Assembly (NCBI RefSeq): GCF_020511155.1
Contig: NZ_CP041216.1
Location: 2,108,001 to 2,172,000 of the forward strand
Direction: 5' to 3'
Length of the DNA stretch: 64,000 bases
Source: Shewanella glacialimarina
GTDB lineage: Bacteria; Pseudomonadota; Gammaproteobacteria; Enterobacterales; Shewanellaceae
Positions 1 to 9,455 of the stretch are shown here, in pieces. Position 1 is the stretch's first letter; each line of letters begins with the position of its first letter. A program made the translations under genes and the position numbers. Below the pieces are notes generated by a model, which saw nothing but the letters and a program-made list of their open reading frames with translations, did not search any database and was not told the DNA's origin.

Positions 1-352
1 TATAACCTTGTCTACAGTAGCCGGTCATTACAATCGTTTTGTTTAAACCTACTTGCACTTGTTGGGTCCACAGCTCAAGAAACTCTTCTTTTTCACGCAT
101 CTCTTGAGCATAGCTTCGCGCATCTTGCATACGTCGATCGATACGTTGTTGATGAGCAGGTTCATCACTAATATTTCTATCGGAGGCGGTGGCAAGCTTA
201 GCCTGATAAACAAACAATTTAATCCCATCGCCTTTGATTTGAGTGTTAAATTTATCTTTGAATTGACCCGCAAACTCCATAGGGTCAATCGCTTTAGCAC
301 TGCAACCTGCCAGTAGAATGAATAATATATTGAATGCGATAGATTTAATCAC
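1..352 (-). CDS. Putative lipoprotein, partial (runs off the left edge)
   Basis: A reading frame opens with GTG at 352 and stays open to the window edge, giving 117 residues. The start is preceded by AAAGGA six bases upstream. The N-terminus is a short hydrophobic stretch ending in the lipobox L-A-G-C with the acceptor cysteine at residue 17, so the product should be an acylated envelope lipoprotein. The rest is polar, with a Glu/Arg-rich helical stretch around residues 75-95. I do not recognise the family. The C-terminus is outside the window. Confidence 0.7.
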   Translation of the reverse strand, partial: MIKSIAFNILFILLAGCSAKAIDPMEFAGQFKDKFNTQIKGDGIKLFVYQAKLATASDRNISDEPAHQQRIDRRMQDARSYAQEMREKEEFLELWTQQVQVGLNKTIVMTGYCRQGY

Positions 353-463
353 TTAAAATCCTTTGTAAAAAATGAAATGTAGCAGCAATTTATCAGAGAT
401 TGGGTAATAACAATAACACGAGTATTTTACAAAAGGCCGATGCTCAATAGGAATGAGGTCCGG

Positions 464-826
464 TTATGTTTTAGCATAATTGTCATTGAGGTAATTCATT
501 ATTGCCTTAGACTCATATAACCATTCTGTTTTGCCATCGTTATTAATTTTCAAACAAGGTACTTGTAATTTACCACCTTGAATCGATAACACTTGTTTGT
601 TGTTGTCCTGTTTTGCATCAACCAAGGCGATATTTAAGTTTTGACGACGCATTTCTCGACGTACTTTTACACAAAAAGGGCAGGCATTATACTGATATAG
701 AGACAAATTTTGTGTCTGCATATCAATTTTAGCTTGTTCAGACTCAGGGCGTTGACGTTTTTTAGGGCTAAAAATGAAATTTAACAATAGAATTATCCGA
801 CCTAAAATCCAGCGTACTACAAACAT
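464..826 (-). CDS. Membrane-anchored glutaredoxin-like protein
   Basis: This 120-residue protein has a hydrophobic segment at about residues 5-20, a basic linker, then a thioredoxin-fold domain from about residue 40. The redox motif C-P-F-C is at residues 49-52 and the cis-proline loop V-P-C is at 89-91, as in glutaredoxins and GST N-terminal domains. It probably acts as a small thiol-disulfide or glutathione-linked redox protein tethered to the inner membrane. The domain orientation is inferred to be cytoplasmic because no signal cleavage site is visible. A GAGG ribosome-binding site precedes the ATG. It stands alone, transcribed in the same direction as its flanking genes. Confidence 0.8.
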   Translation of the reverse strand: MFVVRWILGRIILLLNFIFSPKKRQRPESEQAKIDMQTQNLSLYQYNACPFCVKVRREMRRQNLNIALVDAKQDNNKQVLSIQGGKLQVPCLKINNDGKTEWLYESKAIMNYLNDNYAKT

Positions 827-933
827 AATTACCTCTTCATTGTTGAAATATAAGTTTACTGATTTTCAGTAAACGCCAATGTTACTTTATCTCATGCTGC
901 TTATAAACAATTGTCTTAGCTATCTTGTGCTAT

Positions 934-3900
934 TTAGTTTGCTTGTAACTCAAGTTGTACTTCTGCTAATTTTTGTTTTGAATTAATTCTACTTTCCATA
1001 ACATAGACCCGATGAGCTTCAATGTTTGCGTTCTCAACCAAGAATGATTTAACCGTTTTAGCCCTAAGCTGGGCAAGTTTACCTAATTCACTTGGGGCAA
1101 CAACATGGGCACTTTTTATTGTGTTGTATAAAACAATATGCAAACGGGTATTGAGGTCATTTTCTGTTAAGGGAATATCCGGGTATTTGGCAGTATTGTC
1201 ATCAATAATGGACTGCTTAATTGCCATAGAATCTTGTGCTAACTCTTGCTCGAAAAGTGTATAAAGTGCTTCTGTGATTGGCCCTGAAAGTGGAAACTGG
1301 CTGGCTGATAAATCAGCTGGTAATTGGTCAATGGGTATCTGTGCTGTATTGGCCAGTTTTAGATGCAAGGCTTGTTTGGCCAGTGCTTGGCTATCATTAA
1401 TAGCATCGACTTCACCTTTAACATTAACAATCAGTAACGGTCTATCTAATAATGCATCAGCTAATGTCATTAAGTGTTTAGTCTGTGTATTGCTTAGTTC
1501 TGCATTACCATAATCAAAACTGACTTTATTCAACGGTTCGTCTGAGCCAATTAAGTTCGCAAGTAAACTAAAAGGAGCCGTAACGGCTTTGGTAATGATA
1601 TTACCTAAAGCACCCCAAATAACACTACCAAAGCTAAAGCTCGGTGAGCTTAAGTCTCCTTTTACATCGACGCCTAAATCGATAACGCCGTGGCGGTCTT
1701 GAAGTAAAGCAACAGCTAAAGTAATCGGTAAACTGGTAGCAAGATCGCTGTTACTAGGCTTACCTAGCTGGAGTTGGTTAATAACAACATGATTAGAACC
1801 AACTAAGACATTATTTTTTAATTGATAGTTTAAATCCAATGATATTTGACCTTTATCTATATAGTAACCCGCATAAGTGCCTGAATAGGGGTTAACAGAG
1901 GTTAACTCTACATTTTTAAAAATTAGGTTAAGGTCAAGATAAGGATTTTCAAGTAATGGGTTAATTTCACCTTTTAATATTACTGGGGCATATTTATCTA
2001 TTTTCCCCGCTAAATCTACCGACGCTATCGTTTGTGGATTATTAGATAGTTGGTTAATTTGACCATTCAACAGTTCAATTCCAGATGCAAAATTTGGCGT
2101 TAATGAATTATCGGCAAAAAATGCTGAGCTGTTTTTTAATGTAATACGATTAATGGCAATTTTGGGGCTCACACTGTCTTCTTGGTCAAGCTCCGCTAAC
2201 TGTTTGTTTTGCTTTGGCTCAACTACATCGTCATTACTATCAACTTGCGTGGTCATAGCAGGCTGCTTTAATAAGTTTGAAATATTGGTGCTTCTGTCTT
2301 TTGCAATAATGATACGAGAATACAATTGATCAAATAAAATTTCATCTATATCTATCTGGCTTTGTTGTCTATCGAACTCTAATTGGTTTATAGACATTTT
2401 TTGCCAACTAATCAATGTCTTTTGATGTAAATTGTCTTTAATATCAAGGTTATCAATCCAAGCCTGGCCTTTATAGTGTAACTGTTTCCCTGTGTCTAAA
2501 CTCAGCCTTCCTGTGGTATTGAAATTACCATCTTCGATGGTGACATTGATAAATTTTTCGACATAGGGTTGAAGTGAAGTCAAGGATACATTTTGATAAC
2601 TAAAATCTGCATTTAATGTCTGGTCGATTAAGTTAAATATACCGACAGAACCAAGTTCGCTTTTTTGGTTAATTTTAGCCGAAAATTGGTAGTCTAATGG
2701 AATGGATAAGTCGGATTTAATTTGACCTGTTTTGAGATTTATTTGACCTATTTGCCACAAAACAACTTGGTCGCTAGCGACAGACTCGCCTAAATTAATA
2801 TCATAATTGGCAATATCGACCGCGTTGAGGTTGATTATCCAAGAAGGACTAGCTTTCTCAGTTGAGGGATCAACATTGGTATTGTCGATATCAGTCAAGT
2901 TTTTGGGCATTAATAGTTTCATTAAATCTGCTCCTGTTGGAGAGATATTCAGAGCCACTTTACCTGAATTTGTTTGAAAACTGTCTATGTTGACTAGCTG
3001 AGTAGCACTATCGACTTGAATGTCATTAAGGTTTATCGCGTCAATAACAATCTTTTCTTCATTAGCATGTGAAGCAATAATGCTATTAATATTAATGTCA
3101 GTATCGGTAAGGGTAAAGTTGACTGGGGTATCCTGTTTAGGGTCAATGTTTAGTATGATTTTACTGTTGATATTCAATTTCCCTTGGGTTAACTGAATAT
3201 CAAAGTGCTCATCAACAAACTGCCAATATTTAGCAATATTAAATTCAGATAAGGCAACGTTCACTTCTAATACGAAGGGAAATAGTTGTAGTTGTCCAAA
3301 GAGTTGCAGCTTGCTGCTGTATTCATCTGTGAGAGTTAAATCATACTGATTATGAATACTGGTTGCTTGATGTTCGATGTTTGCTGCAGTATCGAAATGA
3401 TCGAGTGCAAAATTGATTTTCGGATACACCACTTGGCTATTACTGATCTTATCTTTAATTGAAATCGCACCCTGTTCGATAGCTATTTTAGTAATTCGTA
3501 TTTGAATAGGTTTGTCGATAGACTCCTCATTTAGGGCCTCAGGATCAGAAACTGATTGAAATAAGGCAATAATATCAGAGTAATTATAACTATCTGTAGT
3601 CAGCCGCTGTATATTAATTGTGGGTTTTGTAATAGACACTTCTTCAAAAATAATGGCGAGATTGGCTAACGATTCCAGTGGTGAGATATTGATATATAAT
3701 TGTTCAAACCCGATAAAAGTTTGTGTCGGTTTACTCTCTGAGACAATCAAATGTTCTACTGATAGTTCAAAGGTAAATGGATTAAAATGAATATTTTCGA
3801 TTTGAGTTTCACGGCCCAACTTGTCAGAAAATAAAGGGGCCAGGTGTTGTTTAGCGACAAAAGGCATAATAATGCCAAGAATAAAACACAACAGTCCATA

Positions 3901-3972
3901 AACGATAAATAGGCTAACAAGACTTCTTTTAAGGAGAGGGCTAGATGAGAATTTTTTTAATGAGCTTGCCAT
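934..3972 (-). CDS. DUF748 family protein (AsmA-like, envelope)
   Basis: A 1012-residue protein with one N-terminal membrane segment at about residues 15-40, followed by a very long, beta-rich, Asn/Asp/Ile-rich region without catalytic motifs. This layout matches DUF748/AsmA-like proteins, which are anchored in the inner membrane and extend into the periplasm. Some relatives are thought to bridge the envelope and move lipids. The last 150 residues or so resemble an OmpA-type peptidoglycan-associated region (segment around R-A-K-T-V-K-S-F-L near the end), as seen in several DUF748 proteins. The exact role is unknown and the family call is from overall pattern. Confidence 0.75.
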   Translation of the reverse strand: MASSLKKFSSSPLLKRSLVSLFIVYGLLCFILGIIMPFVAKQHLAPLFSDKLGRETQIENIHFNPFTFELSVEHLIVSESKPTQTFIGFEQLYINISPLESLANLAIIFEEVSITKPTINIQRLTTDSYNYSDIIALFQSVSDPEALNEESIDKPIQIRITKIAIEQGAISIKDKISNSQVVYPKINFALDHFDTAANIEHQATSIHNQYDLTLTDEYSSKLQLFGQLQLFPFVLEVNVALSEFNIAKYWQFVDEHFDIQLTQGKLNINSKIILNIDPKQDTPVNFTLTDTDININSIIASHANEEKIVIDAINLNDIQVDSATQLVNIDSFQTNSGKVALNISPTGADLMKLLMPKNLTDIDNTNVDPSTEKASPSWIINLNAVDIANYDINLGESVASDQVVLWQIGQINLKTGQIKSDLSIPLDYQFSAKINQKSELGSVGIFNLIDQTLNADFSYQNVSLTSLQPYVEKFINVTIEDGNFNTTGRLSLDTGKQLHYKGQAWIDNLDIKDNLHQKTLISWQKMSINQLEFDRQQSQIDIDEILFDQLYSRIIIAKDRSTNISNLLKQPAMTTQVDSNDDVVEPKQNKQLAELDQEDSVSPKIAINRITLKNSSAFFADNSLTPNFASGIELLNGQINQLSNNPQTIASVDLAGKIDKYAPVILKGEINPLLENPYLDLNLIFKNVELTSVNPYSGTYAGYYIDKGQISLDLNYQLKNNVLVGSNHVVINQLQLGKPSNSDLATSLPITLAVALLQDRHGVIDLGVDVKGDLSSPSFSFGSVIWGALGNIITKAVTAPFSLLANLIGSDEPLNKVSFDYGNAELSNTQTKHLMTLADALLDRPLLIVNVKGEVDAINDSQALAKQALHLKLANTAQIPIDQLPADLSASQFPLSGPITEALYTLFEQELAQDSMAIKQSIIDDNTAKYPDIPLTENDLNTRLHIVLYNTIKSAHVVAPSELGKLAQLRAKTVKSFLVENANIEAHRVYVMESRINSKQKLAEVQLELQAN

Positions 3973-4188
3973 ACGATACTCTTAGGCACAAAAAACGAAT
4001 AAGCTGATTTTAACTAAAAAGTACCTTAATTGAGAGGTTTTTATTGTCTATTTTACATATGGTCAGTAAATAGACTTTTAGATTATTTATGTGTAAGGTT
4101 TTATAATTAGTTGTGTTAATTTTTACAAGATCTATGATTAATTTTGTTTTTAACCGTGAGTTTTATGCTGATAATTCAAGGATGAAAT

Positions 4189-4560
4189 ATGCAAATACGT
4201 CTTGCCTCAAATACAGATTTACAGACACTCAGCCATGTTTTTGATCAATATCGTCAGTCGCGTGAACAACTCAGTGACATAAATGGTTGTTATTCATTTT
4301 TAAGTCAGCGCCTATCAGAAAATGATTCGATTATTTTTGTCGCATTAGAAGAAGGGCATTTGCTTGGTTTTATTCAATTGTATCCCTCATTTTCATCATT
4401 AATGTTAAAGCCAGTGTGGTTTTTTGATGATGCTTTTGTATTACCACAGTATCGTAGTAAAGGCATTGCCAGCCAGATGATAGCAAGAGCAAGAGTGTTA
4501 GCAACAAGTGCACAAGTTGCACTAATTAACAGGCATATGGAACAAGATTTAAAGGTATAG
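4189..4560 (+). CDS. GNAT family acetyltransferase, apparently short at the C-terminus
   Basis: The 123-residue product has the start of a GNAT fold and the acetyl-CoA pyrophosphate loop R-S-K-G-I-A at residues 89-94. AAGGA lies seven bases before the ATG. After A-T-S-A-Q-V-A-L-I (105-113) the expected last strands, which usually carry an N-x-x-A-x-x-x-Y motif, are absent; a ten-residue tail leads to a stop. The usual length is about 140-150 residues, so the gene may be truncated or frameshifted near position 4530. The substrate cannot be predicted. Confidence 0.7.
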   Translation: MQIRLASNTDLQTLSHVFDQYRQSREQLSDINGCYSFLSQRLSENDSIIFVALEEGHLLGFIQLYPSFSSLMLKPVWFFDDAFVLPQYRSKGIASQMIARARVLATSAQVALINRHMEQDLKV

Positions 4561-4633
4561 GTCCTAATACCTTATGACCCTCAGTATTTTACTGTTAAAA
4601 TATTGCGGGATTATTGTATTTGGAGAAGTAAGA

Positions 4634-5332
4634 TTGAATAAAAGTCTTTTTACAAACTTAATTGCAACCTTGTTTGTGTTAACTGGCTACTTTATGGTTC
4701 AGCCCATCATATTAACAATTGGACTGTTTGCCTTGTCTGGCGCGCTCACCAACTGGCTAGCTGTGTATATGCTATTTGAGAAAGTGCCTGGTTTATATGG
4801 TTCAGGTGTTGTGCCAAATCGTTTTGAAGAGTTTAAAGCGGGCATTAAACATCTGATGATGGAGCAGTTTTTCACTCAAGAAAATATAGACCGTTTTCTC
4901 TCAGTTAGTGACAGTAAAAGCATCAATTTAGCCCCTGTAATAGAAAAAGTTGATTTAACTCCATCGTTTGATGCGCTTGTTTCGACTGTTGAAAGGTCAT
5001 CTCTTGGTGGAATGCTCACCATGTTTGGCGGAGTAGAGGCTTTAATGCCACTAAAAGAGCCTTTTATTGATAAAATGAAACAGTCATTAATTGAACTGTC
5101 TCAAAGTGATCAATTTAATCAAATTTTAGTGAACGAATTAGAACAACCGAATGTGATTGCTGATATTCAGGCTAAGGTCGCTAATATTGTTGACCAGCGT
5201 TTGGATGAACTAACACCTGATTTAGTTAAGCAAATTATTCAAGATATGATCAAAAAACATCTTGGGTGGTTAGTGGTTTGGGGCGGTGTATTAGGTGGAG
5301 TGATTGGTGCTATCGCTGCGTTAATTACCTAA
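4634..5332 (+). CDS. DUF445 family membrane protein
   Basis: I place the start at TTG 4634, because GGAGAAG lies five bases upstream. The in-frame ATG at 4574 has no ribosome-binding site and would add 20 residues. The 232-residue protein has two hydrophobic segments near the N-terminus, a central soluble helical region, and a glycine-rich C-terminal membrane segment (W-L-V-V-W-G-G-V-L-G-G-V-I-G). This matches the DUF445 family, whose function is not established. The motif A-L-T-N-W-L-A-V-Y-M-L-F, near residue 40, is typical of the family. A palindrome follows the gene. Confidence 0.8.
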   Translation: MNKSLFTNLIATLFVLTGYFMVQPIILTIGLFALSGALTNWLAVYMLFEKVPGLYGSGVVPNRFEEFKAGIKHLMMEQFFTQENIDRFLSVSDSKSINLAPVIEKVDLTPSFDALVSTVERSSLGGMLTMFGGVEALMPLKEPFIDKMKQSLIELSQSDQFNQILVNELEQPNVIADIQAKVANIVDQRLDELTPDLVKQIIQDMIKKHLGWLVVWGGVLGGVIGAIAALIT

Positions 5333-5354
5333 GCTAAAATTAGTAAAGTTAATA

Positions 5355-5394
5355 TTTTGCCCCAATGTTTTCATTAATAAACATTGGGTCAAAA
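5355..5394. repeat. Inverted repeat downstream of the DUF445 gene
   Basis: CCCAATGTTT and AAACATTGGG (10 bp each) face each other across an 8-base loop, and the flanking TTTTG/CAAAA extends the palindrome. There is no clear T-run on either strand, so its role as a terminator is uncertain. Confidence 0.5.
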
Positions 5395-5456
5395 TGGTTA
5401 TTTGTGATTGTTTGGTTATACTCAAAATATGCTCTCATCACTATTAAAAACAAAGC

Positions 5457-5804
5457 ATGTCACATCATCAGATTAATTATTTAGAAATACCGGTCAAAAA
5501 TGTTGTCAGTACGAAGGATTTTTTTATGCAGGTATTCGGCTGGCATTTTAAGGATTATGGTCCGCAATATAGCTGCTTCTTAAATGCGGGTATTGATGGT
5601 GGTTTTTTTCAATCAGATAGCCACTTCACTACCACAATAGGTTCACCTTTAATTGTCTTGTACAGCAAGTCACTAGATGAGACTCAAAGCAAAGTGACTC
5701 AGTACGGCGGGTCAATCAATAAACCTTTATTTACTTTCCCAGGAGGCAGACGATTTCACTTCCTCGATGTCAATGGCAATGAATTTGCCGTATGGTCTGA
5801 GTAA
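5457..5804 (+). CDS. VOC family (glyoxalase-like) protein
   Basis: This 115-residue protein opens with N-Y-L-E-I-P-V-K-N and ends with F-L-D-V-N-G-N-E-F-A-V-W, the first and last strands of a vicinal-oxygen-chelate fold. Length and pattern fit a single VOC module that would dimerise. No substrate can be assigned. Its TAA stop overlaps the ATG of the next gene (TAATG), so the two are probably co-translated. Confidence 0.8.
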   Translation: MSHHQINYLEIPVKNVVSTKDFFMQVFGWHFKDYGPQYSCFLNAGIDGGFFQSDSHFTTTIGSPLIVLYSKSLDETQSKVTQYGGSINKPLFTFPGGRRFHFLDVNGNEFAVWSE

Positions 5805-6004
5805 TGACTATGGACGATAACCCTAGTGTTGAATGTCCCTGCATTAGGCAGTGTAGTTTAGACGATCAAGATATTTGTTTGGGGTGTCATCGTACTTTAA
5901 ATGAGATTTTAGAGTGGCATTCAATGAATAACGCACAAAGGAAAAATTTAATAAATGACTTAAGTTTTCGAGCCGTTGCGAGAAAACGCAGTTTTGATTT
6001 TTAA
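5804..6004 (+). CDS. DUF1289 family small cysteine protein
   Basis: A 66-residue protein with four cysteines in the pattern C-P-C-I-R-Q-C-S-L-(8)-C-L-G-C-H, followed by a helix with the conserved E-W. This is the DUF1289 signature; members are thought to bind a metal or Fe-S cluster, but their role is unknown. It overlaps the end of the VOC gene by one base and is followed by a strong terminator. Confidence 0.85.
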   Translation: MTMDDNPSVECPCIRQCSLDDQDICLGCHRTLNEILEWHSMNNAQRKNLINDLSFRAVARKRSFDF

Positions 6005-6025
6005 GTTATTGTTGTTCTAGGTGAA

Positions 6026-6057
6026 TAAAAAAGCCATCAAAAACATGATGGCTTTTT
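6026..6057. terminator. Bidirectional terminator between DUF1289 gene and uraA
   Basis: The stem AAAAAGCCATCA / TGATGGCTTTTT has T-runs on both strands and sits between two convergent genes. Confidence 0.85.
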
Positions 6058-6085
6058 AGTATTTGCTTCCCGTTCTGAAATAAGA

Positions 6086-7318
6086 TTAATGTTCTGCTTG
6101 ATGATTTTTATCGGTTTTAGGCAAAATCATATTCATTAATATAGCGATAATACCGCATAAACTAATGCCTGTGAGACTGAAAGAGCCTATACCAAATGCC
6201 ATTCCTCCAATACCAAATACCAAGGTAACAGCGACAATACTTAAGTTTCTCGGCTCTGATAAGTCGACTTGATTTCTTATTAAGGTATTCAAGCCCACCG
6301 CGGCAATTGATCCAAAAAGCAAGCACATGATCCCACCCATCACTGGAACAGGAATTGTTTGTAATAAGGCGCCTAATTTACCAACAAAAGCTAAAATGAT
6401 GGCGGTAATCGCGGTCCAAGTCATAATACGAGGATCAAAACTTTTGGTTAAAGTAATCGCGCCAGTGACTTCTGAGTAGGTGGTGTTTGGAGGCCCACCA
6501 AATGCCGATGCCGCCATTGTTGCGATGCCATCACCGGCTAAAGTGCGATGCAAACCAGGCTTTTTTATATAGTCTTTAACGGTTACGTTAGATATTGCTA
6601 AGATATCTCCAATATGTTCAACGGCCGGTGCAATGGCGACGGGGATCATAAAGAGAATGGCTTGCCAATGAAACTCGGGGGCGACAAAGTTGGGCATAGA
6701 TAACCATGCTGCTTGTTGTACAGGCGTGAAGTCAACCACGTCAAAAAAGAGACTTAAACTATAGCCCACTATAATCCCTGCTAATATAGGCATTAATCGG
6801 GCAACGCCTTTTGCAAAGGTCGCGACTAGAATGGTGGTTGATAGTGAGGCAAGTGAAATAATTAACGCGGTGTTGGTATTAATTAATTGGACAGAACCAT
6901 CGCCCGTTTTGCCTAAAGCCATATTAACAGCCATTGGTGCTAACCCTAAGCCGATAATCATAATGACCGGACCAACAACCACCGGAGGAAGCAGTTGATG
7001 AATAAAACCCACGCCACGTATTTTGACGGTTACTCCCAATAGTACATAAATTAATCCTGAAACCATCAGCCCGCCCATAGTTGCAGGTATTCCCCATGTT
7101 TGCACACCATAAAGTATCGGGGCGATGAATGCGAAAGATGACGCTAAGAAAATAGGCACTTGACGTTTTGTGACGAGTTGAAAAAGTAGTGTGCCAATAC
7201 CTGCAGTAAAGAGGGCTACACTGGTATCTAGCCCAGTAATTAAAGGCATTAATACGAGTGCACCAAAGGCCACAAATAACATTTGTGCTCCTTGGAGCGG
7301 AATTGAAAAGCGTTGCAT
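6086..7318 (-). CDS. uraA: Uracil/xanthine permease (NCS2 family)
   Basis: A 410-residue polytopic membrane protein with about 14 hydrophobic segments. The NCS2 signature region appears as P-A-V-E-H-I-G-D (about residues 228-235), with the substrate-site glutamate, and the G-G-P-P-N-T-T-Y-S-E motif follows. It should import uracil with protons across the inner membrane. GGAG lies eight bases before the ATG. In enteric bacteria uraA sits beside hda, and the same neighbourhood is seen here, which supports uracil as the substrate over xanthine. Confidence 0.88.
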   Translation of the reverse strand: MQRFSIPLQGAQMLFVAFGALVLMPLITGLDTSVALFTAGIGTLLFQLVTKRQVPIFLASSFAFIAPILYGVQTWGIPATMGGLMVSGLIYVLLGVTVKIRGVGFIHQLLPPVVVGPVIMIIGLGLAPMAVNMALGKTGDGSVQLINTNTALIISLASLSTTILVATFAKGVARLMPILAGIIVGYSLSLFFDVVDFTPVQQAAWLSMPNFVAPEFHWQAILFMIPVAIAPAVEHIGDILAISNVTVKDYIKKPGLHRTLAGDGIATMAASAFGGPPNTTYSEVTGAITLTKSFDPRIMTWTAITAIILAFVGKLGALLQTIPVPVMGGIMCLLFGSIAAVGLNTLIRNQVDLSEPRNLSIVAVTLVFGIGGMAFGIGSFSLTGISLCGIIAILMNMILPKTDKNHQAEH

Positions 7319-7489
7319 TAGATTAACTCCATTATTTTTATTATGTCTTTGAATCGGTACAGTTAGCGTGTTTTTAGGCTTCGTTCAAATAGTGCGATCA
7401 CATAAAAAAGAGTGTGATTAGACCATACTCGATAGATCTTTATTATGTTACACTTTCAGCACTTATTTTGATTGCGTTTATAACTCCCA

Positions 7490-8578
7490 ATGCTAAAAAA
7501 ATTACTCAATATTACCGTTCTTTCTCTGGCTCTTTGTCATTTACAGTTATTCGCTGTCGAGGTACCTAAGCTAGATGAAGCAGATATCATAGTTGATTCT
7601 CGCGCTAACAGTGCTCGTTCCGCGGCACTTAAACAAGCGTTAGCCAGTGTGTTCTTAAAAAATTCTGGCAGCCCTAGTGTCGTGATGCACCCTATGGTTA
7701 AAGCACAGATTGACAATCCTGAAGCACTACTCATTCAGTATGGTTATAGCCAGGTTGATAGTGATCTATTACTGACGGCAAGCTTTGATCATCAACGAAT
7801 TATTAGCACTTTACGCCAAGCAGACCTGCCTGTATGGGGGGCTCAACGACCTTTGACCTTATTATGGGTAACAATTGCAGAAGCTAATGATACGGTTATT
7901 TTATCTGACTCAAGCGAGAGTGCTTTACGAACTGATTTAATCGCTGAGTCAAATAATAAAGGTATTCCAGTATTGTTACCTTTGATGGATCTTGATGATC
8001 TTATGGCGGTATCCCCAACAGATGTAAAAGGCATGTTTCTAAGTCCTGTCAATATAGCATCAGCACGTTACCAAACGGATTATTTTGCTATTGCAGATAT
8101 TTCAGAGACCACGAGTGCAGTAACATTTACTTTGTCTTTATTCGATAAAACACAAACGGGTTCAACACTTCAACCCTTAATTAAACAACAAGGTGAGGCA
8201 GTCAATACAGCTGCGGCATCTAAACGTATAATGGCTTTATTAGCTGATTATTATATTAGCCAATATGCTATTGCATCTTCAGGTAATAACCTTGAAACGC
8301 ATGTGAGTTTTACCGGTGTGACACACATGAAACAACTGGTAGAAATTGAAAAGTATTTGCAGCAACTCAGTGCCGTGAAAGAGATTTTAATCAGCCAATT
8401 CCAAAATGAAACAGTGACTTACCAGTTGTCATTATTCAGTAGTGTTGAAGATCTACAACGATTATTAAGTATTGATAATCGTTTAAGCAAAATAGATACA
8501 ATGGGCAATGTGAATTCCTACCTTGAGCCGAAATCGAACGATAAGTCAACGTTAACCTATCAATGGCAGGGGCAATAA
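7490..8578 (+). CDS. DUF2066 family exported protein
   Basis: The 362-residue protein starts with an apparent signal peptide (lysine pair, hydrophobic core, L-F-A cleavage region near residue 22). The mature part matches the DUF2066 pattern, including a segment equivalent to W-(I/V)-x-x-A-(E/D) near residue 125. DUF2066 genes are commonly found just upstream of hda in Shewanella and relatives. Function is unknown. It probably resides in the periplasm. The gap to hda is 76 bases, and they may share a transcript. Confidence 0.75.
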   Translation: MLKKLLNITVLSLALCHLQLFAVEVPKLDEADIIVDSRANSARSAALKQALASVFLKNSGSPSVVMHPMVKAQIDNPEALLIQYGYSQVDSDLLLTASFDHQRIISTLRQADLPVWGAQRPLTLLWVTIAEANDTVILSDSSESALRTDLIAESNNKGIPVLLPLMDLDDLMAVSPTDVKGMFLSPVNIASARYQTDYFAIADISETTSAVTFTLSLFDKTQTGSTLQPLIKQQGEAVNTAAASKRIMALLADYYISQYAIASSGNNLETHVSFTGVTHMKQLVEIEKYLQQLSAVKEILISQFQNETVTYQLSLFSSVEDLQRLLSIDNRLSKIDTMGNVNSYLEPKSNDKSTLTYQWQGQ

Positions 8579-8654
8579 CCCCAGTGATATTTTACCTGAA
8601 GGGCGCTTGTGCTATAGTAGCGTCCGCTTTATGTTTATTTTTGAGAATGTTTGA

Positions 8655-9365
8655 GTGACCCTATCTTCTCCGCGCCAATTATCTTTGCCCGTTTATTTAC
8701 CGGATGATGAAACGTTTAATAGTTATTATCCTGCATCGGGTAATGATGAACTTATTCAAAAACTTCAGTCTTGTGCTGAAGGTAGCATGACTTCGTCTGT
8801 TTATTTGTATGGCCCGCAAAAATCAGGCCGTACCCACCTAATGCATGCGGCATGTGCACATGCAAGTGATTTAGACCGTCGTACTTTATATATACCTCTA
8901 GGTATTCATGCCAGTATTTCGCCCGCTTTATTTGAAGGTGTTGAGTCTTTAAATTTAATTTGCATTGATGACATCGATGCCATAGCAGGTCATCCTGTCT
9001 GGGAAGAAGCATTATTTCATTTGTATAATCGTATTGCTGAACAACAAGATTGTCGTTTAATTGTCAGCGCAAGTGCATCACCATCTGAAGCCCGTTTTGC
9101 TTTACCTGATTTGATTTCCCGTATGCAGTGGGGGTTAATATACCAATTGCAAGCTATGGCAGATGATGAAAAACTGTTAGCGTTACAACGCAGAGCCGCT
9201 ATGCGTGGTCTGCAATTGTCTGATGAAGTAGGGCGTTTCTTACTGACTAGAATGGCACGAGATTTACGCACACTGTTTGATGTATTAGACAAGTTAGATA
9301 AAGCATCTATGGTACATCAACGTAAATTAACCATACCTTTTATCAAAGAAATGCTTAAATTATAG
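8655..9365 (+). CDS. hda: DnaA regulatory inactivator Hda
   Basis: A 236-residue AAA+ protein closely matching Hda: the sliding-clamp-binding motif Q-L-S-L-P is at residues 8-12, a Walker A-like loop G-P-Q-K-S-G-R-T at 53-60, a Walker B-like region L-I-C-I-D-D-I-D at about 101-108, and the family ending L-T-I-P-F-(I/V)-K-E-(M/I)-L-K-L. Hda binds the DNA-loaded beta clamp and stimulates ATP hydrolysis by DnaA, preventing re-initiation of replication. The start used is GTG 8655; the resulting N-terminus already contains the clamp motif, and no in-frame ATG precedes it. Confidence 0.95.
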   Translation: MTLSSPRQLSLPVYLPDDETFNSYYPASGNDELIQKLQSCAEGSMTSSVYLYGPQKSGRTHLMHAACAHASDLDRRTLYIPLGIHASISPALFEGVESLNLICIDDIDAIAGHPVWEEALFHLYNRIAEQQDCRLIVSASASPSEARFALPDLISRMQWGLIYQLQAMADDEKLLALQRRAAMRGLQLSDEVGRFLLTRMARDLRTLFDVLDKLDKASMVHQRKLTIPFIKEMLKL

Positions 9366-9455
9366 CTGCTTATAAGTTGCCCTAGCTTTAAGGCTAGGGC
9401 AAAAATTCAAAATCTGCGTTTGTCTAAGTCTATTTGATCCGTCCGCTTAATCCTA

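Noticed and set aside
49..300. 83-residue minus-strand frame at the left edge
   Set aside because: It overlaps the lipoprotein frame from 352 on the same strand, which has a signal peptide, lipobox and ribosome-binding site.
9379..9405. Hairpin GCCCTAGC / GCTAGGGC after hda as a terminator
   Set aside because: Good stem, but on the plus strand it is followed by A-run rather than T-run, and the minus strand lacks one too.
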